Of a stretch of DNA of 64,000 bases, positions 1-11,885 are shown piece by piece. A program made the translations under genes and the position numbers. The notes under the pieces are model-generated. The model was not told where the DNA came from, made no database searches, and was given only the letters and a program-made list of their open reading frames with translations. The stretch covers positions 532,000 to 595,999 of the forward strand of contig WSUB01000006.1 of NCBI GenBank assembly GCA_019633425.1, read 5' to 3'. Each line of letters starts with the position of its first letter. The first letter of the stretch is position 1. The stretch comes from Tulasnella sp. 424 (lineage: Eukaryota; Basidiomycota; Agaricomycetes; Cantharellales; Tulasnellaceae).

Positions 1-680
1 AGACCACCTAGCTAGCCAGTTTTAGGCGCGCATGATGTCCCGGACTGCAACCCTTCTTTACGACGATGGAAATACGTAACAGGACTGTCACTCAGCCTCA
101 GGACTCGTTGGCTGCTTCTTTGTAGCTGAGAGCAAAAAACGCGCCGGGAACGAGCCATGCCTATGCATACCGCACTGGGTTATCCGCTCGTGGTCCCGTC
201 TTTGTTGGAACGTTTGCCTACTGAGCGAGATGACCTACGATTATTTTACAGCCATTATAAAGGTATTTGAGCTAATCTTTGCGTGGTGAGTCCAGTTTCA
301 AAGAAAAAAGTCACAGCTGGAGGAACTTAGTTGCCGCGGGCTCAAACATCGCGTCACACAAGGTTTTCTTCCATCGCCCAAATTCTGACCGCGAAGGTCA
401 AACTGGTACTTTCATCGCGCGGGACTTTGTAAAGGTCGTGCGCTAGAGAGCCGATCCAGGAAATGTTGCTGGCCAGTCCACCCATCGCAGATTTCATGGG
501 TGCCTGGAGGACTGAAGGGTTCACAGCGTACTGATCACCGAACCCGGTCACTCTCTACGGAAGAGCCCAACGACTGGACTTGAGGCGCACAAGAAAGGCG
601 AACGGGAGGTTTTTCTGCCATAAAATCGTATATTACACGTTGTCGATGACCATGATAAATTATTGACCCTTCCCTAAAAC
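1..680. other. Left-edge stretch without a recognisable gene
   Basis: No reading frame here resembles a known protein. The longest frame (354-551, minus) has 65 codons and no conserved feature. It lies 3' of the DUF6533 gene and is probably its downstream flank. Confidence 0.5.
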
Positions 681-2360
681 TCACGATGGCCCAGCCACGT
701 TAACTTCATGCACCTCCTTCACCCAAATTTCTATCGGACCCGATGACGGTGGCGAGAAACCCGAGGTTGACGTATCCGATGCACCCCACGATGCAAGCGG
801 TCTCCTCCAGCTGCTCCGCCGTTCGTCGGTCTTCCGAGTGACTTCAACCTGTTGCTCATCCTCCTCCTCATTCCTCTGCGTGCTTTTTTCTTCGGTTACC
901 CTCACGTTCCGATAAGAATCCCAGGTTGGCTCGAAGTCGGGCGTCCTAGAGCCGGAAGGATTCCGTGGTGATGTTGGTGCAAAAACTCGCAACTCCACGG
1001 TGTCGGTCTCGTGAAAGCCTTGCGATCCAGTCGGCTGACCAAGCTCCATCTCATCCAACATACTCCTCGAGGCGACGCGAAACGTATCTACGCCACCCTC
1101 GTTCTCCCCATGGCGTCTCTCGGCGCATCCGCCCGCCTCGGCAGCGTCGTCATTGTCACCGGGATAATAGTACGCCCTTCGGACGTTCATCACCAGTCGA
1201 CATCCACCTATGCACGTAGCGCTGAGGAAGATCGGTATGCCCGCACAATGAAGCCCGATAGGCGCGTAGACCAGGATGAGCAAGATGACGAGCCAGAGGA
1301 TGACGGAGGCTGTAAACCAGAACGTGGAGTCGCGGAGGAGCACTGAAAGGATTGCTTCTGGATAGAGTTTGAAGTAAGACGAAAGGGTAATTTGGCCTTG
1401 AGATCGATTGAAAGCCTTGTAGATGACGAGGAACCAGAGCCAGAGGTCGTACGAGGCCAGGGGGACGAAGACGAAGACGATTTCACGAGAGATCTGCGAG
1501 ACAGACCGAGGGGTAAGGAAACTGACACTGAATCAAGTCCCAAAGGGGCCAGCAGCGTACCTCAGACCAGCACCCAAAGAGTGGGCGACCGACGGTAATT
1601 GGGGCCATTTTCGGGATCTGGAAAGCGGCCGCCACCGCAAACCCCACAGCAGATAGAATGGATACGGTAAGGTTTGTGTATAGGATCGTTTTGCTGCACT
1701 TGTAAATGGCATAAACACTGTTGGAAACGAGTGAGAACAATCTTCGGCTGGCAGTGTAAGGGTCTTGGAGCTTACCGGCCTTGAAGTAGCACCTGCAGTA
1801 CGAATATTTGCACGAAGGATCCGATACAAATGACCCATTTCAACCCTTCACAAGACTGTAGGATGGAATCGGAGTTGGGTTCGAATTAGATCTTTGGTGG
1901 TGCATAAGGCGGGTTCGCGTCTTGTGGAAAAGACGCACGTTCGAGGTTAACGTTGTCCATCTCACGTCGTACATGAGCAGTATGAATCCCTATCCCGCGT
2001 TCGCATGATCAGTAATTAGACGTTGCGTCCTTTGCGCCTGGCACCAAAGTGATGGGAATTTACCTGAAGAAAGCAGGACCAGAATCGGAGGAAAAGGTAA
2101 AGTACTGAGGCTGCGGTTTTTCGTTTCTGCTGCTCGAAAAGCGTTCAGTTCGCATCGCTGGTGTCGGGCGCCCTATTGCAAAATAAAGTTACACTTACCC
2201 ATATTAGTCGATGCTCGACCTCAAAATTGATGATCCAGTCCCAAAGCAGCCAAGCAAAACAAGCGGTCGAGAGATATGAGAGGGAACGCCCTCCATAAGC
2301 ATAAGTTAGAGTATCTTGCGAGAGTTCACTAATATCATCAATAAGAATAGTTTTGTCCAT
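681..2360 (-). CDS. DUF6533-domain multi-pass membrane protein
   Basis: The first exon (ATG at 2360, ending about 2199) has a YLST..W..WLLWDWI segment followed by an E..LIW motif, the N-terminal signature of the fungal DUF6533 family. Further exon pieces show the family's later features. Around 2060-2110 there is an LYLFLRFW helix. Around 1790-1850 there is a CEGLKW segment. At 1560-1740 a hydrophobic stretch ends in a P-x-x-x-x-GCW motif. The last exon (to the stop at 681) carries a helix, a C-G-x-P hydrophobic run and the helix ending in RLVMNVRR. A polar, Ser/Glu-rich cytoplasmic tail of about 150 residues follows. Such proteins have about seven membrane helices. Their function is unknown. 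At least five exons are needed and their exact borders are not resolved. Confidence is high for the family and low for the borders. Confidence 0.75.
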
Positions 2361-3206
2361 TTATGTAATCCAATGAGAGGCGGGGGTGGAGGATGGGGAG
2401 AGCCGCGGCGCCGGAGGGACAGTCTTGGTGGTAATGCCCAGCCGGGTGTATCGAAAAGGCCGCTTGTCGAGGGTCAAATCGTGCTCGGAGGTGTTTTTTG
2501 CTCAGTAGCAGTGAGCATTGGTCGTAGTTATATACGCATGCGTTGGGTCTGTCGCTCATGGTCGGGCGTAGCTTGGGTCGACGGTCGGGGACGGACAGCG
2601 AGCCGAGTCTCACCGGCGAGAGCGCGAGGTCGAGCAGACAGATAAGGGGGGGTGAGGGTTCAACGAATGGTGGGGAGCGACCGGATCCGACCCCTGAGAA
2701 GCAATGTGGGCGTCCATGAGGTGGACTATGCCGGGAAGGGAAGGTTTATCGTATTTGGAGCTGTTAGGCGTTCGGATCCGGAGACAGTCGCAGAGCTTCC
2801 TTCTTCCGACCATTTCCGGGGGAGCCATGATCCGAATCCCTATAGGTCGGCCTCCACAGCTTTCAATCGCGGAGATAGCGGGTGTCTGTTGGGCTCCGTC
2901 GTTTTGAGAGTCGGCCGATTCTTCTTTTTTTGGAGCGCCAGCTGTTTACACTGCTTTCCCTGGGGGTTAGAGTATGGTGGGGATGGAGCAGCCGTACTGC
3001 AGTCCAATACTGGGTCGAGGCACTAATCACCTTACAGCTGAAAACCAGTCCATGAGTATCGTTTTCATCGAATGGGGGTTGGAGTGGAGGAAAAAAACGG
3101 AGGTTGAAGGCTTTGTGATTGTGGTCGAGGAGGCCGATTTGCCGAGGTAACTCCGCATATGTTCAGACTGTTTGTCTCCTTTTCCGCCATCCAGCCACAG
3201 CTATCA
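2361..3206. other. Divergent intergenic region, DUF6533 gene / Rce1 gene
   Basis: Upstream region shared by the minus-strand DUF6533 gene and the plus-strand protease gene. Several 70-125-codon frames occur (for example 2652-3026, plus), but none has recognisable motifs or a plausible splice partner. I see no gene here. Confidence 0.5.
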
Positions 3207-4523
3207 ATGTCTGCGGCAGACGACAACGCTGCTTGCTCAGCTTCAACAAACTCTCCCGTAATCTCTGGGACTCTATCTTGGCTGCTCTGCGCTTTCTTTA
3301 CTCTCTCATACGTTGGCTCCTTGTACTTGGCTCGGGCGGGTCGATTGGCTTTCCACGCGCCACCGGCGAACGTACCAAACGGGCAAGAACGCGTTCGAGT
3401 TGCGAATGAAAAATGGAGGAATGACCCGCAAGTTATCAAAGCGAGGTTGAAGGCTGTGACGCTCAGCACGTTGGGGAGTTGTGCGGTGGTTGTGTTGGTT
3501 GTTTCAAAGTTTGGCAGTGGATGCCGAACCGGAGAGGTGAGTTTTCACAAGCGTATCGGGTGAAAGTGGAAGCTATAACTCGTGCTATTTTACAGAGAAG
3601 CGCCTTTGCAGAGGCTTTAGATGTTCTGGGTCTGGGATTACCTAGCGCGAACTTTAATATCTGGAGGGATTTGCGACCACATCTGCTGGCTCCTCTCCTT
3701 TATATCGGTCCTCTGTATATGATGCTCCTGGAATCAACACTACCCTTCCAGAGAGGCTGGGAATTCAAAAGCGATGTTGTTGAGAAGTTTACGTCTTGGC
3801 AAGGCCTTCGAAACTTTAGCATCGTAAGTACCTCGTGATTACCCCGTGCGCCCGCGAACGGTACAACTCACGAGCTTTGTGTCATTCAAGGCGCCTGCGA
3901 CCGAGGAACTTGTATTCCGCTCATGCATAATTTCCACGATGAAGCTGTCTGGCGCAACAACTAAGCAGATGGTTTTCACAGGGCCATTGTGGTTCGGCGT
4001 AGGCGAGTTGGACCGCGACCGCGTTTCCCCATAAGGAAAGATGCTGACATTTCCTGTTTCGAGTAGCTCACGCGCACCACGCCTGGGAGCTTTATAATAT
4101 CTACGGCAGGACGAAGAGCGCTCTTCAGCGAGCTGTCTTGACTTGTGGTCAGTCGTCCGATTTTTTTCCACAGTTTTTGGTAAATTATCTAATCTTTATG
4201 CATACTTTGGCCCCTTTCGGTATAGCATTCCAACTAACTTATACAACTTTATTCGGATGGTTCACCACGTTCCTTTTCCTCAGGACGTCATCCGTATTCC
4301 CTGCCATTACGTCACATATATTCTGTAACATCATGGGACTGCCAGACCCTGGGTACGGTGCTCGGATGTTCCCAAAACGAGCGGTCGGTGAGTCTATCCA
4401 CCAGAAAAGCTAACACGTTTCGTTACGGAGTTGATTGACCGATTTTTTTTTTCAGTCATCTACGTACTGCACGTTGTGGGCATTGTTGCCTTTGGATTCG
4501 CTTTAGGACCCTGGACGAAATGA
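3207..4523 (+). CDS. RCE1: CAAX prenyl protease 2 (Rce1-type)
   Basis: Predicted ER-membrane protease of the ABI/CPBP family that removes the last three residues from prenylated CAAX proteins such as Ras and mating a-factor. Six exons (3207-3536, 3596-3823, 3891-4002, 4067-4147, 4226-4387, 4456-4523) give 326 aa. Three catalytic signatures appear in order: TEELVFRS (Glu-Glu-x-x-x-Arg), FGVAHAHH split over an intron, and HIFCNIMG. Hydrophobic segments lie between them, and the C-terminus is a short helix ending GPWTK. The start is set at the second Met of the frame; an in-frame Met 48 bp upstream (3159) is possible. The third intron (4003-4066) appears to use a GC donor (AG|GCGAGT), because no GT donor keeps the AHAHH motif in frame. 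This is a single-copy housekeeping gene with an intact frame. Confidence 0.9.
4003..4066 (+). other. Predicted GC-AG intron in the Rce1 gene
   Basis: The exon before it ends ...FGV plus one base, and the next exon must start CT CAC GCG to give the essential AHAHH motif. The only donor fitting that phase is GCGAGT. The nearby GT at 3998-3999 would need an acceptor that is absent. Confidence 0.65.
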
Positions 4524-5045
4524 TTGGAGCTATTTGAACATTTCAACTAGAAATACTTGGATGCCACTTCTTTTTGTTTTTTATCCTAGATTGTGTTGTC
4601 ATAAAAGAGATTCGAAGGAACTGGGGGACGGCGAGCTCGCATCGGGTGGGGGATCGACACATGTAGGCTTTCTATGTTGCGTCTATTTTCGCTTCGTCTG
4701 GATTGTTGACGATGGTCATGAGGTCATGATCAGCGGAGCCGAATTGTGTGGTGCAGAAGCAGAAGAGCCGAAGCGACTTGGCAGATGGTTGGTGCGCACC
4801 TGAGCCTGGGAACGATGACAGGAGGCGTTGTTCATTTTAGTTCCCTTCCTCCCGTGTGTCGTACCACCAAACTCAGCTACGTCCCCCGACAGAACCTTTC
4901 GTCGACCTCAACTGCTTGACTTCTGTACAAAGACGCCATAGTCGACAAGGCTTCAAGAACCGCCCACACACGACTTACCCACTCAGGTTTCGAACGACCT
5001 CTTGACGATTCTATACTAGACCGCCGCAAGGCTCATTGGATTGCA
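4524..5045. other. Intergenic region without a recognisable gene
   Basis: Contains the 3' flank of the protease gene and the 5' flank of the surface-protein gene. An 89-codon plus-strand frame at 4534-4803 has no family features and is not called. Confidence 0.5.
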
Positions 5046-7036
5046 ATGAAGACCGCTGGCGCCACCATGATCCATTTCGCACTCTATCTTATATCCTTCA
5101 TATTACTTGCATTCCCAGCAACCGTCTCTGCATGGTCATTCAATATTTCCAGCAGGTGAGCTGCAGCCCCAGATCCGCTCTAGACCAGAGCTCACAGATA
5201 TACCTGCTTCACAGAGTCGTCCAGTGTGCCAACCTTTCAGTTACATGGGACGGAGGTGTCGCTCCTTGGAATGTGGTGCTCATTCCAGTGGGTAAGTCTA
5301 ATTCTTTCAAACACACTAAGCGAGCGGAGCTTTCTGGGCGGAACCAATATATCACCCGGATGATCCTCGCGATCGCCTGGTCCCCTCGTAATGCTGCTCG
5401 CTGCCTAAACCCGCGACCGAACCCTCTTTCAACTGCCAACGAACATTTTTTGTGTTCGCTTGCCGCTGCGAGTCTCGGAATGACGCGAAGGACCCTAGCC
5501 CAAGACCATCTTTTTGCTGACAGCTTCGGCACCCCGCGCATTCGTTTTTGTTTCTCTTCTTTCACACAGGTGCTCTACAAAGCGGGCCGGAAATCCGGAC
5601 GATCGTCGACGCGAACGTGACCGAAGGCAACAGCTTCAGTTTCCAACTCAAGTTTCCAGCAGGCAGTCAGTTCCTGGCCATCATGTCGGACGCGACAGGC
5701 GTTGGGACCGGTGGCACCTCAGTTCTCATTTCTGTCCTAGACGGAGACAGCAGCTGCTTGGCGACATCTGCCACGAAACCGCAGTTCTACTTCTATCTTG
5801 ACCCTGCGACGGGACAGCCCAATCAGTGCGGAACCTGGGGAGTCTCGTGGGATGCGGGGAACACCCAAGGGCCTGTGAGGATGGCCGCGCTCATCCCCGG
5901 TGGACAATCGTTTTCGTTGCCAGTCCCTGGCAGTGGGAATGCCTTCGATTGGACGGTGGATATGAGGCAAGGGACGCAGTTTTTGCTTGTTGCGGGAGAT
6001 GCGAGAGGTTTTGGAACGGGAGGAAGCACGGACTTGTACACGGTTCAAGGTGGTAGTAGCAGTTGTATCGACGCTGCCTCACCAAGCTCGACAGCCGCTC
6101 CAGCCGCTGGAGGGATTTACGCAACGGGAAGCGGAGCTGGCAGTGTCACTGGTGCGCCGTTCGATGGGCCCCAATCAACCCAGGGTGCAAGGTACGTCTT
6201 TCAACGCTTTATATTCACGTGCCCAGGTTCTGACACACTCTTACCGACGCTCTAGCAACAGTGGATCCGGAAGCTCATCAAACATCGGAGCGATTGTCGG
6301 TGGAGCAATCGGCGGCGTAGCCGGTTTAATCGCCCTCCTTCTCGTCGGACTGTTCTTCTGGCGAAGGCACAGGCTGCACCAACAACGAGCAGGTACCCAA
6401 GGGCGCAAATCCGTCGATCTTTTGCACGAAGACTCCGAGTTTGGGGCCGGTGGCGCTGCTGCGTTGGCCGGTGCTGGCGCTGGCGTCGCTGGTGCTTCAG
6501 CAGCGGGTGATCACATCAGCGATGGTCGACCGATGTCACAAACGGACACAGCTGGTCGTCTGTCCTTCTCGTCCCACGCTCCAACCGACGCAACCGGCAC
6601 CCCAATTTTCACTCAGTTCAGCCGAAGAGGATCGGCACCATCTCTACCACCACTGGCGTTTGGCGGTGCGGGTACCATCTCCGACACCGGTCATGGGGAC
6701 GTTAAGAGCTCGGCGCAAGGCCCGGCACACATGCGCAATTCGTCAGGACCTTTCCCACCGTCATCGTTCAACCCCCCAGCCGCTGCCCGACCTGAAACCC
6801 CAACAACGACTGATGGAACATCCCTCAGGACTCCCATGACTGCGGCTCAGCGGGCGAGTGAGAAAATGGGTCTTCCACCGCCTGGAACGTTGCGACCGGT
6901 CAACATCGTGCAGCATGAAGATGCGGGCGTGCTGGCATCCGGCGGTCCGTCGACCACGCAGAACGATGAAATACTGGAGCTTCCACCGAGTTATCAGGAT
7001 GTGAGGCGAAATAGCGGGACCCAAGAGGGGTTATGA
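5046..7036 (+). CDS. Secreted single-pass membrane protein with Ser/Ala-rich stalk (surface sensor-like)
   Basis: Four exons (5046-5155, 5215-5291, 5570-6191, 6256-7036) give 529 aa. The N-terminus is a signal peptide with a hydrophobic run ending near AFPATVSA. The lumenal part has two related segments, each with a G-x-G-T-G-G turn (SDATGVGTGG and GDARGFGTGG) followed by paired serines and a cysteine. This suggests an internal duplication of a beta-rich domain of about 110 residues. A Ser/Ala-rich stretch follows. A glycine-rich transmembrane helix (GAIVGGAIGGVAGLIALLLVGLFFW) is capped by a basic RRHRLHQQR stop-transfer. The cytoplasmic tail of about 240 residues is Ser/Pro-rich and ends in a PPSYQDV motif of the PY type that can bind WW domains. 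Fungal surface proteins of this architecture are common, but I know of no assigned function. It may be a cell-wall sensor; that is inference. Confidence 0.8.
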
Positions 7037-9538
7037 TGATTTGCTGGGTGGATGAACGTTCGATAGATGATGGACATTGTCGCGAGGTGAATATCCCATA
7101 GACGCTTTTACTCAACCACAACCAGAGTAGTAGTACCCCCTTCTCTTTTTCACTTTTCATTTTTTCCCTCTCACTTGTCCTGTTCCTTTTCAAGCTGTAG
7201 CTCAATTTTGTTATCCTTGCTTTTCATGTTGTACTTGTGTGGCTCCACCTTATTCTCCGTTTTTTTTCGGGCTCGTCGTAATGCAATTCTCGCTACTCAT
7301 CTTGCTGGTTGAGCTAAGATGGGGGACTTTCGTTGTCGTCAAAAATCGACCATTCTCAGCGAGCCACAATCAGTGATCGAGCCCAGGGCTCACCAATTTA
7401 ACGCTAATTCGTGCCCATACTCGCCACGATTATTGAAGGTAACGCACTTGCAAGGTCCAGTTGGTTCCATCTGCCCCGGACCAGAGCATGGCCGAGGGTA
7501 CGTATCGGGTCCGGGTGACGTCTAGGCTTTCCATTAGCGCTTGATCAATTGTCCCCCATATGGTGAGAGAAAGGTAACATGTCCACACAGCAGAAGATTT
7601 CCACCAGTATGAGTATGCTGGTTCAAATTGCTGCGCATGGGTGTGATCTTCTCTAGCGTTCAATTCAAAGAAGGCTCTGCGGCCATGCCATCGCGGATGG
7701 CATGCCCGAACCGTGGGCCTCATCATGGGTCGGGTCTGTCGTTGGAAGTCTCAAGAAGATTCATTAAGACGGTTTAACAGCGGCACTTCCATCTGGCGAA
7801 ATAGATTCTCGATCCATTTTACGGGCCAGACGGTACTCGAGACAAGTACTGGGCTCCGCCTTCCTCGGGCAACTTAAAATATTGCCCCGATCTGTGCCTA
7901 ATACTCAAAGGATGGCTGGCTTGGCGTTAAATCGCTCTCGTTCGAAGGTGTTTACTCCAATCCATGATTCGTTACTTGACGGTCCTGCTATTGCGTTACT
8001 TGACGTCTTGGCCTTCCCGACGCGTCTCGGTATCCACAGGGTCTCCCCCAAACCACTATCACGACGACGACGACGACGTCAACGACGAGTAGAATCCTTA
8101 CTACCCTAGACAGTCCAGCCGCAACGCGGCCGAATACGATCCGCACTGCAACGACGACGACGACCGATGGTCTGAGGAGACATTGGGAAGGCGAACATCA
8201 ACGCGTTCGCCAAACACGATCTACACACTTCACTCCACGAGATCATATTCGTTTCTGTTGCCTTTCCTGTAGTCTAGAGTAGGCAATGCGGGTTCCTTGA
8301 ATATGGCACTCGGCTTTCTCCCCCCCCTTTCCATCCCTACAGTGGGCTAATACTGCACGTGCTGTGCTGCTGGAAGTCCCAGGGTGAAGAGCGCTTGACA
8401 AGGGACGATCTTCGTCCCGTGCCATCCCGTTCTCTGAGTGGATGAAAGGGACAATACAAACTTTCTATCTCATCTTTGTCTTGCTTGGTTGAATTCGCCC
8501 CGGAACGAGGAAGCGGGCATCGATTAACAATCTCGGCCCGGGGCGGAGCCTAAAAGGAACAATCTTCGGGTATTATTGTAACCGTTTAGGGGTAGAATGT
8601 CTTAAATGAATTTGGTTCGCGAACTAATGATGTTGAGGACTGCTGGTGGCGAAAATGGAGATTAGCTTGAGAAATTTAAGCCGTGTCTCTCCGACCGGTT
8701 TGTTGGCCTTTCTCTCTCGCCTCCTCCTCAGTCCCAACTCGCATAGACAAATACCAACGAGCAGTAAACACATCCGCTCATCTTATGCCTATCAATAGCT
8801 CAAGATTGTCCTGTGCTGAGTCAACCCGACCGCCTAGGCCGTTCCCGAAAAGAGTCGCCCGGCTCAAGACGCTCCGGACCAATGCTCCAGGCGGACACTT
8901 GCCAAAAGGGCCAATTAGTAGACGGATATTTTATGCCCTTCTATTATCCTGGAGCTTGATTTCTGTCTCATTTTAACAGCGAGAGACAAGACGTTTGGAA
9001 GCGGGGCATCCCTACTCCGCCCGACATCCACCACACCCACTTTAGAAGAGGGTCGGGCCGCCCCATCCCCCAAAGGTGGCCTTCTAAAATCCTACTTTTG
9101 GAATAAGAAAGCATCCGGTGGTACGAAACAGAAGCAACACCCCATGATGATTCGGGCTTCGGGGAGCCGTACCTCGCGACCGAAGTGAGGTGCTGCGCCG
9201 CGCCGTCAAAGACATGGATAGATTCCGAGACCGTTTCCAGTCTCGGTAACGCGCCTCCGGTACCTTTTAATGCTTTCCGTTGGCTAGGGAGGTCATCGAA
9301 CACGGTTCAATTACGGTAATTCCCTGTCTCATGAACCCCAGCCAGGTCTGTTGAGATGCCATCCTATGTCTCAGTCAACAACGGCTAAGCCCAGGTCAGA
9401 TCCGACGAACTCGATTGGTCTATGAAATTGTAGATGTACGATATTTAAACAATTAGTCGAGATGCCTTCAAGCAACAAGGCAAGAAAAAAGTCGCTCTTC
9501 AAACGTCCTTGACCCATCTCAGCCTCTCTTTTATCAAC
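7037..9538. other. 2.5-kb intergenic region, no intact gene
   Basis: No frame here has family motifs. It holds the 3' flank of the surface-protein gene, a CBM1-linker relic at about 7940-8100 (separate entry), and ACG/CGA microsatellite tracts near 8060-8100 and 8145-8165. Frames at 8683-8976 (+) and 8968-9303 (-) are unsupported. Confidence 0.55.
7940..8100 (+). pseudogene. Relic of a CBM1 module with Thr-rich linker
   Basis: The plus strand reads GVYSNP and then, after a gap that looks like a decayed intron, YPQGLPQTTITTTTTT. This parallels the end of the CBM1 module and linker in the esterase 1.8 kb downstream (CVFSNQW / YSQCLPQTVTTTTTT). The expected Trp codon position reads TGA, and no catalytic domain follows in frame. 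The resemblance is short and partly low-complexity, so it is only moderately supported. The likely origin is a decayed duplicate of the esterase 5' end. Confidence 0.4.
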
Positions 9539-11328
9539 ATGCTTCGAGTCTTAGCTGTTATTTCTGCTACTGCAGCTCTTTTCGGTGGTGTCCAAGCCTG
9601 CTGGGAACAATGTACGCAGACATAGACTCAAATTCATCCAGTCTGTTCGCGTTGCCAACGGCTTTGACATTTATAGGTGGTGGCATGTATTATACCGGAT
9701 CTACGACCTGTGGCGGCGGATGTGTCTGGTGAGTCCTGGCCCGGTGATCTCATTCTTCGAGGCTAATCAACTTTATCTACCAGCGTATTTTCAAACCAAT
9801 GGTCAGACCCCTTCGGAGTCCAAACTCCATCCTTTCGACCATATGTTCGATCCATTCTAACTCATGTTTAACGCGGCTAGGTACTCCCAATGCCTTCCAC
9901 AGACGGTGACTACAACGACGACCACAACTACAACGACCTCGCGTACAACCTCTCTGACGTCCTCGACGACCTCCACCGGAACTGCTTCGAGTCCTACCAC
10001 TTCGGCTACTCCTAGCTCCCAGCGTTTCTGGTTCTCCTTCGGAGATTCCTATACCGCAACTGTAAGCCCTTCTCGCTACCAGGACGCCCTCGTTCCAAAC
10101 CAACCTAACTCGCTTACTCCCTGCAGGGCTTCGATATCGGCGGAACGAAACCAGGTGCTGCAAACGTTTTTGGTAACCCTGCATACCCGGGAAACACCGC
10201 TTGCGGAACAGTCACCAACTGGATCGACGAAATGGTTGTCCGTTATAACGAGTCGTACATTTACGCGTACAACTTTGCGATCAGGTGAGTCTCCCAAAAT
10301 CGTAGATTCCTATGCGTCGGCGCTTACCTTCGATTCTTCTAGTGGGGCGACGATAGATAACACCATTGTTCCGGCATATACCACCACCATCAAGTCAGTC
10401 ACGGAACAAGTCGGCCAGTTCATCAGCAACCTCGGTAGCAAGCCTTCGTACGCGCCGTGGACCAGCTCTACCGCGATATTCAGCTTCTTCATCGGTATCA
10501 ATGATATCGGTATGCCTTCGTACATCCTCTCAGACCTTTTTTCTAAAAAGAAATTCCACTCTATTAGGCAACAGCTACACTACAGGCGATCGCACCGATA
10601 CCCTGGTGAGCCCTGATCTGAACCAACTTCGTGACTCCAGTCCCCTGATGCTTTCAACCCTCTTCTTCAGCTTACCGCTTACTTTAATCAAGTACAGAAG
10701 CTTTATGATGCTGGCGGACGAAACTTCCTCTTCATCAATGTGCCACCTGTCGACAGATCTCCTTTGGTGAGCGCCACTGTCGTTACGATACAGCACAGCC
10801 CTCATCCATTATTTTCACAGATGATTACCTCAAGCACAGCATCCACCGAAAAGGCTGAAATTATCAGCTATAACACGAAACTTGCCTCAAAGATTCAAGC
10901 CTTCAAAGCAGCTCATTCCGATGTGCGATCCTCATTCACTGCTTCGTTTGCTGAAGTTGAGCTTCATCTTATTCCCTTATCCATCGCTGGTGTTTTTAGG
11001 TTACCACCTATCTGTATGACTCATGGTCGAAGCTCACCCAAATTCTCAACTCTCCTCAAACCTATGGTTTCCAGGATGCGACTTCCGTACGTGTCTCTCC
11101 TGTATCCCAAGATTCGCCCCGCTGACTAGGTTTCTTCTGGGAAATTTGGGGGCTCGCAGCAAGGAACCGGCTCAAACGTCCCGTGGTGCAATGTCTATCA
11201 CGTTGTACGTAGTCCCGATTTCCACCCATGCCTTCGATTGGCTAACCTCTAGTTTATCCCAGTCACCCCCCGTTCACCACCTCTTTGCTCAGGATATCCA
11301 AGCGCTTTTGGCTGGGAGCGGCTTCTGA
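9539..11328 (+). CDS. Secreted CBM1-containing GDSL acetylesterase, CE16-like
   Basis: Twelve small exons, from 9539-9611 to 11263-11328, give 380 aa. A signal peptide (MLRVLAVISATAALFGGVQA) leads into a type-1 cellulose-binding module with the expected cysteines and aromatics (WEQCGG, TTCGGGC, NQWYSQC). A Thr/Ser-rich linker of about 40 residues follows. The catalytic domain carries the GDSL-family block I (FSFGDSYT), block III (FFIGINDIG) and a C-terminal segment with a His (SPPVHHLFAQ) that can complete the triad. Members of CE16 remove acetyl groups from hemicellulose-derived sugars, and CBM1 targets the enzyme to cellulose. The last intron border was chosen because it restores the conserved HHLFAQDIQ segment in phase. 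The frame is intact, consistent with a role in plant-debris breakdown. Confidence 0.88.
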
Positions 11329-11885
11329 AGACGAGGACCAGGTTTCACGCAGTCCATTGCTCGCTGCCCCTGACACATACTGTACAATACTGTTATATAT
11401 TCAAAGCTTTGAACCCCGTCATCGTGAACGAAGCCAGAGGCTCGATCTCCGGCAAGGAAATTACCCATTGGTGATGTCACTGTTTGGACAAATCTCGGAG
11501 GTTGACCGTTCCGCAGGATTGTGCCTGAAGGAAGCCCCCGGTTCTTATCAGTGTGATTCGGAACAGGCCGCGGCACCTTTCGAGCGGCCATTGCAAGCAG
11601 GTCAATGGCCTCAGTTTTACTATAGATCTAGGCTGGGATTAGTGAGCTTTGAATATGGTCTAAAATCAAGTATCGATGCCGTTAGTATGAACCTTAATTA
11701 CTGCAAACGGGTCAGCCTTCCCCCACGATGGACGTGCTTCGGACATTTTCTCCTTTTTCCCGATACCTCCCGCCTTGGCACCCTGATTGCGTTCATGCTG
11801 TGTTTTCCATTTTCACACCCAATCCAGCTGATGCACATTATTTTCACCTCGTCTCTCTCGCATCTCTTTACGCCTTCCCCCCATC
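11329..11885. other. Intergenic region without a recognisable gene
   Basis: A 228-codon plus-strand frame (11285-11971) overlaps the ends of both neighbouring genes in other phases and has no conserved motif, so I treat it as chance. The region is taken as the 3' flank of the esterase and the promoter of the glycoprotein gene. Confidence 0.55.
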
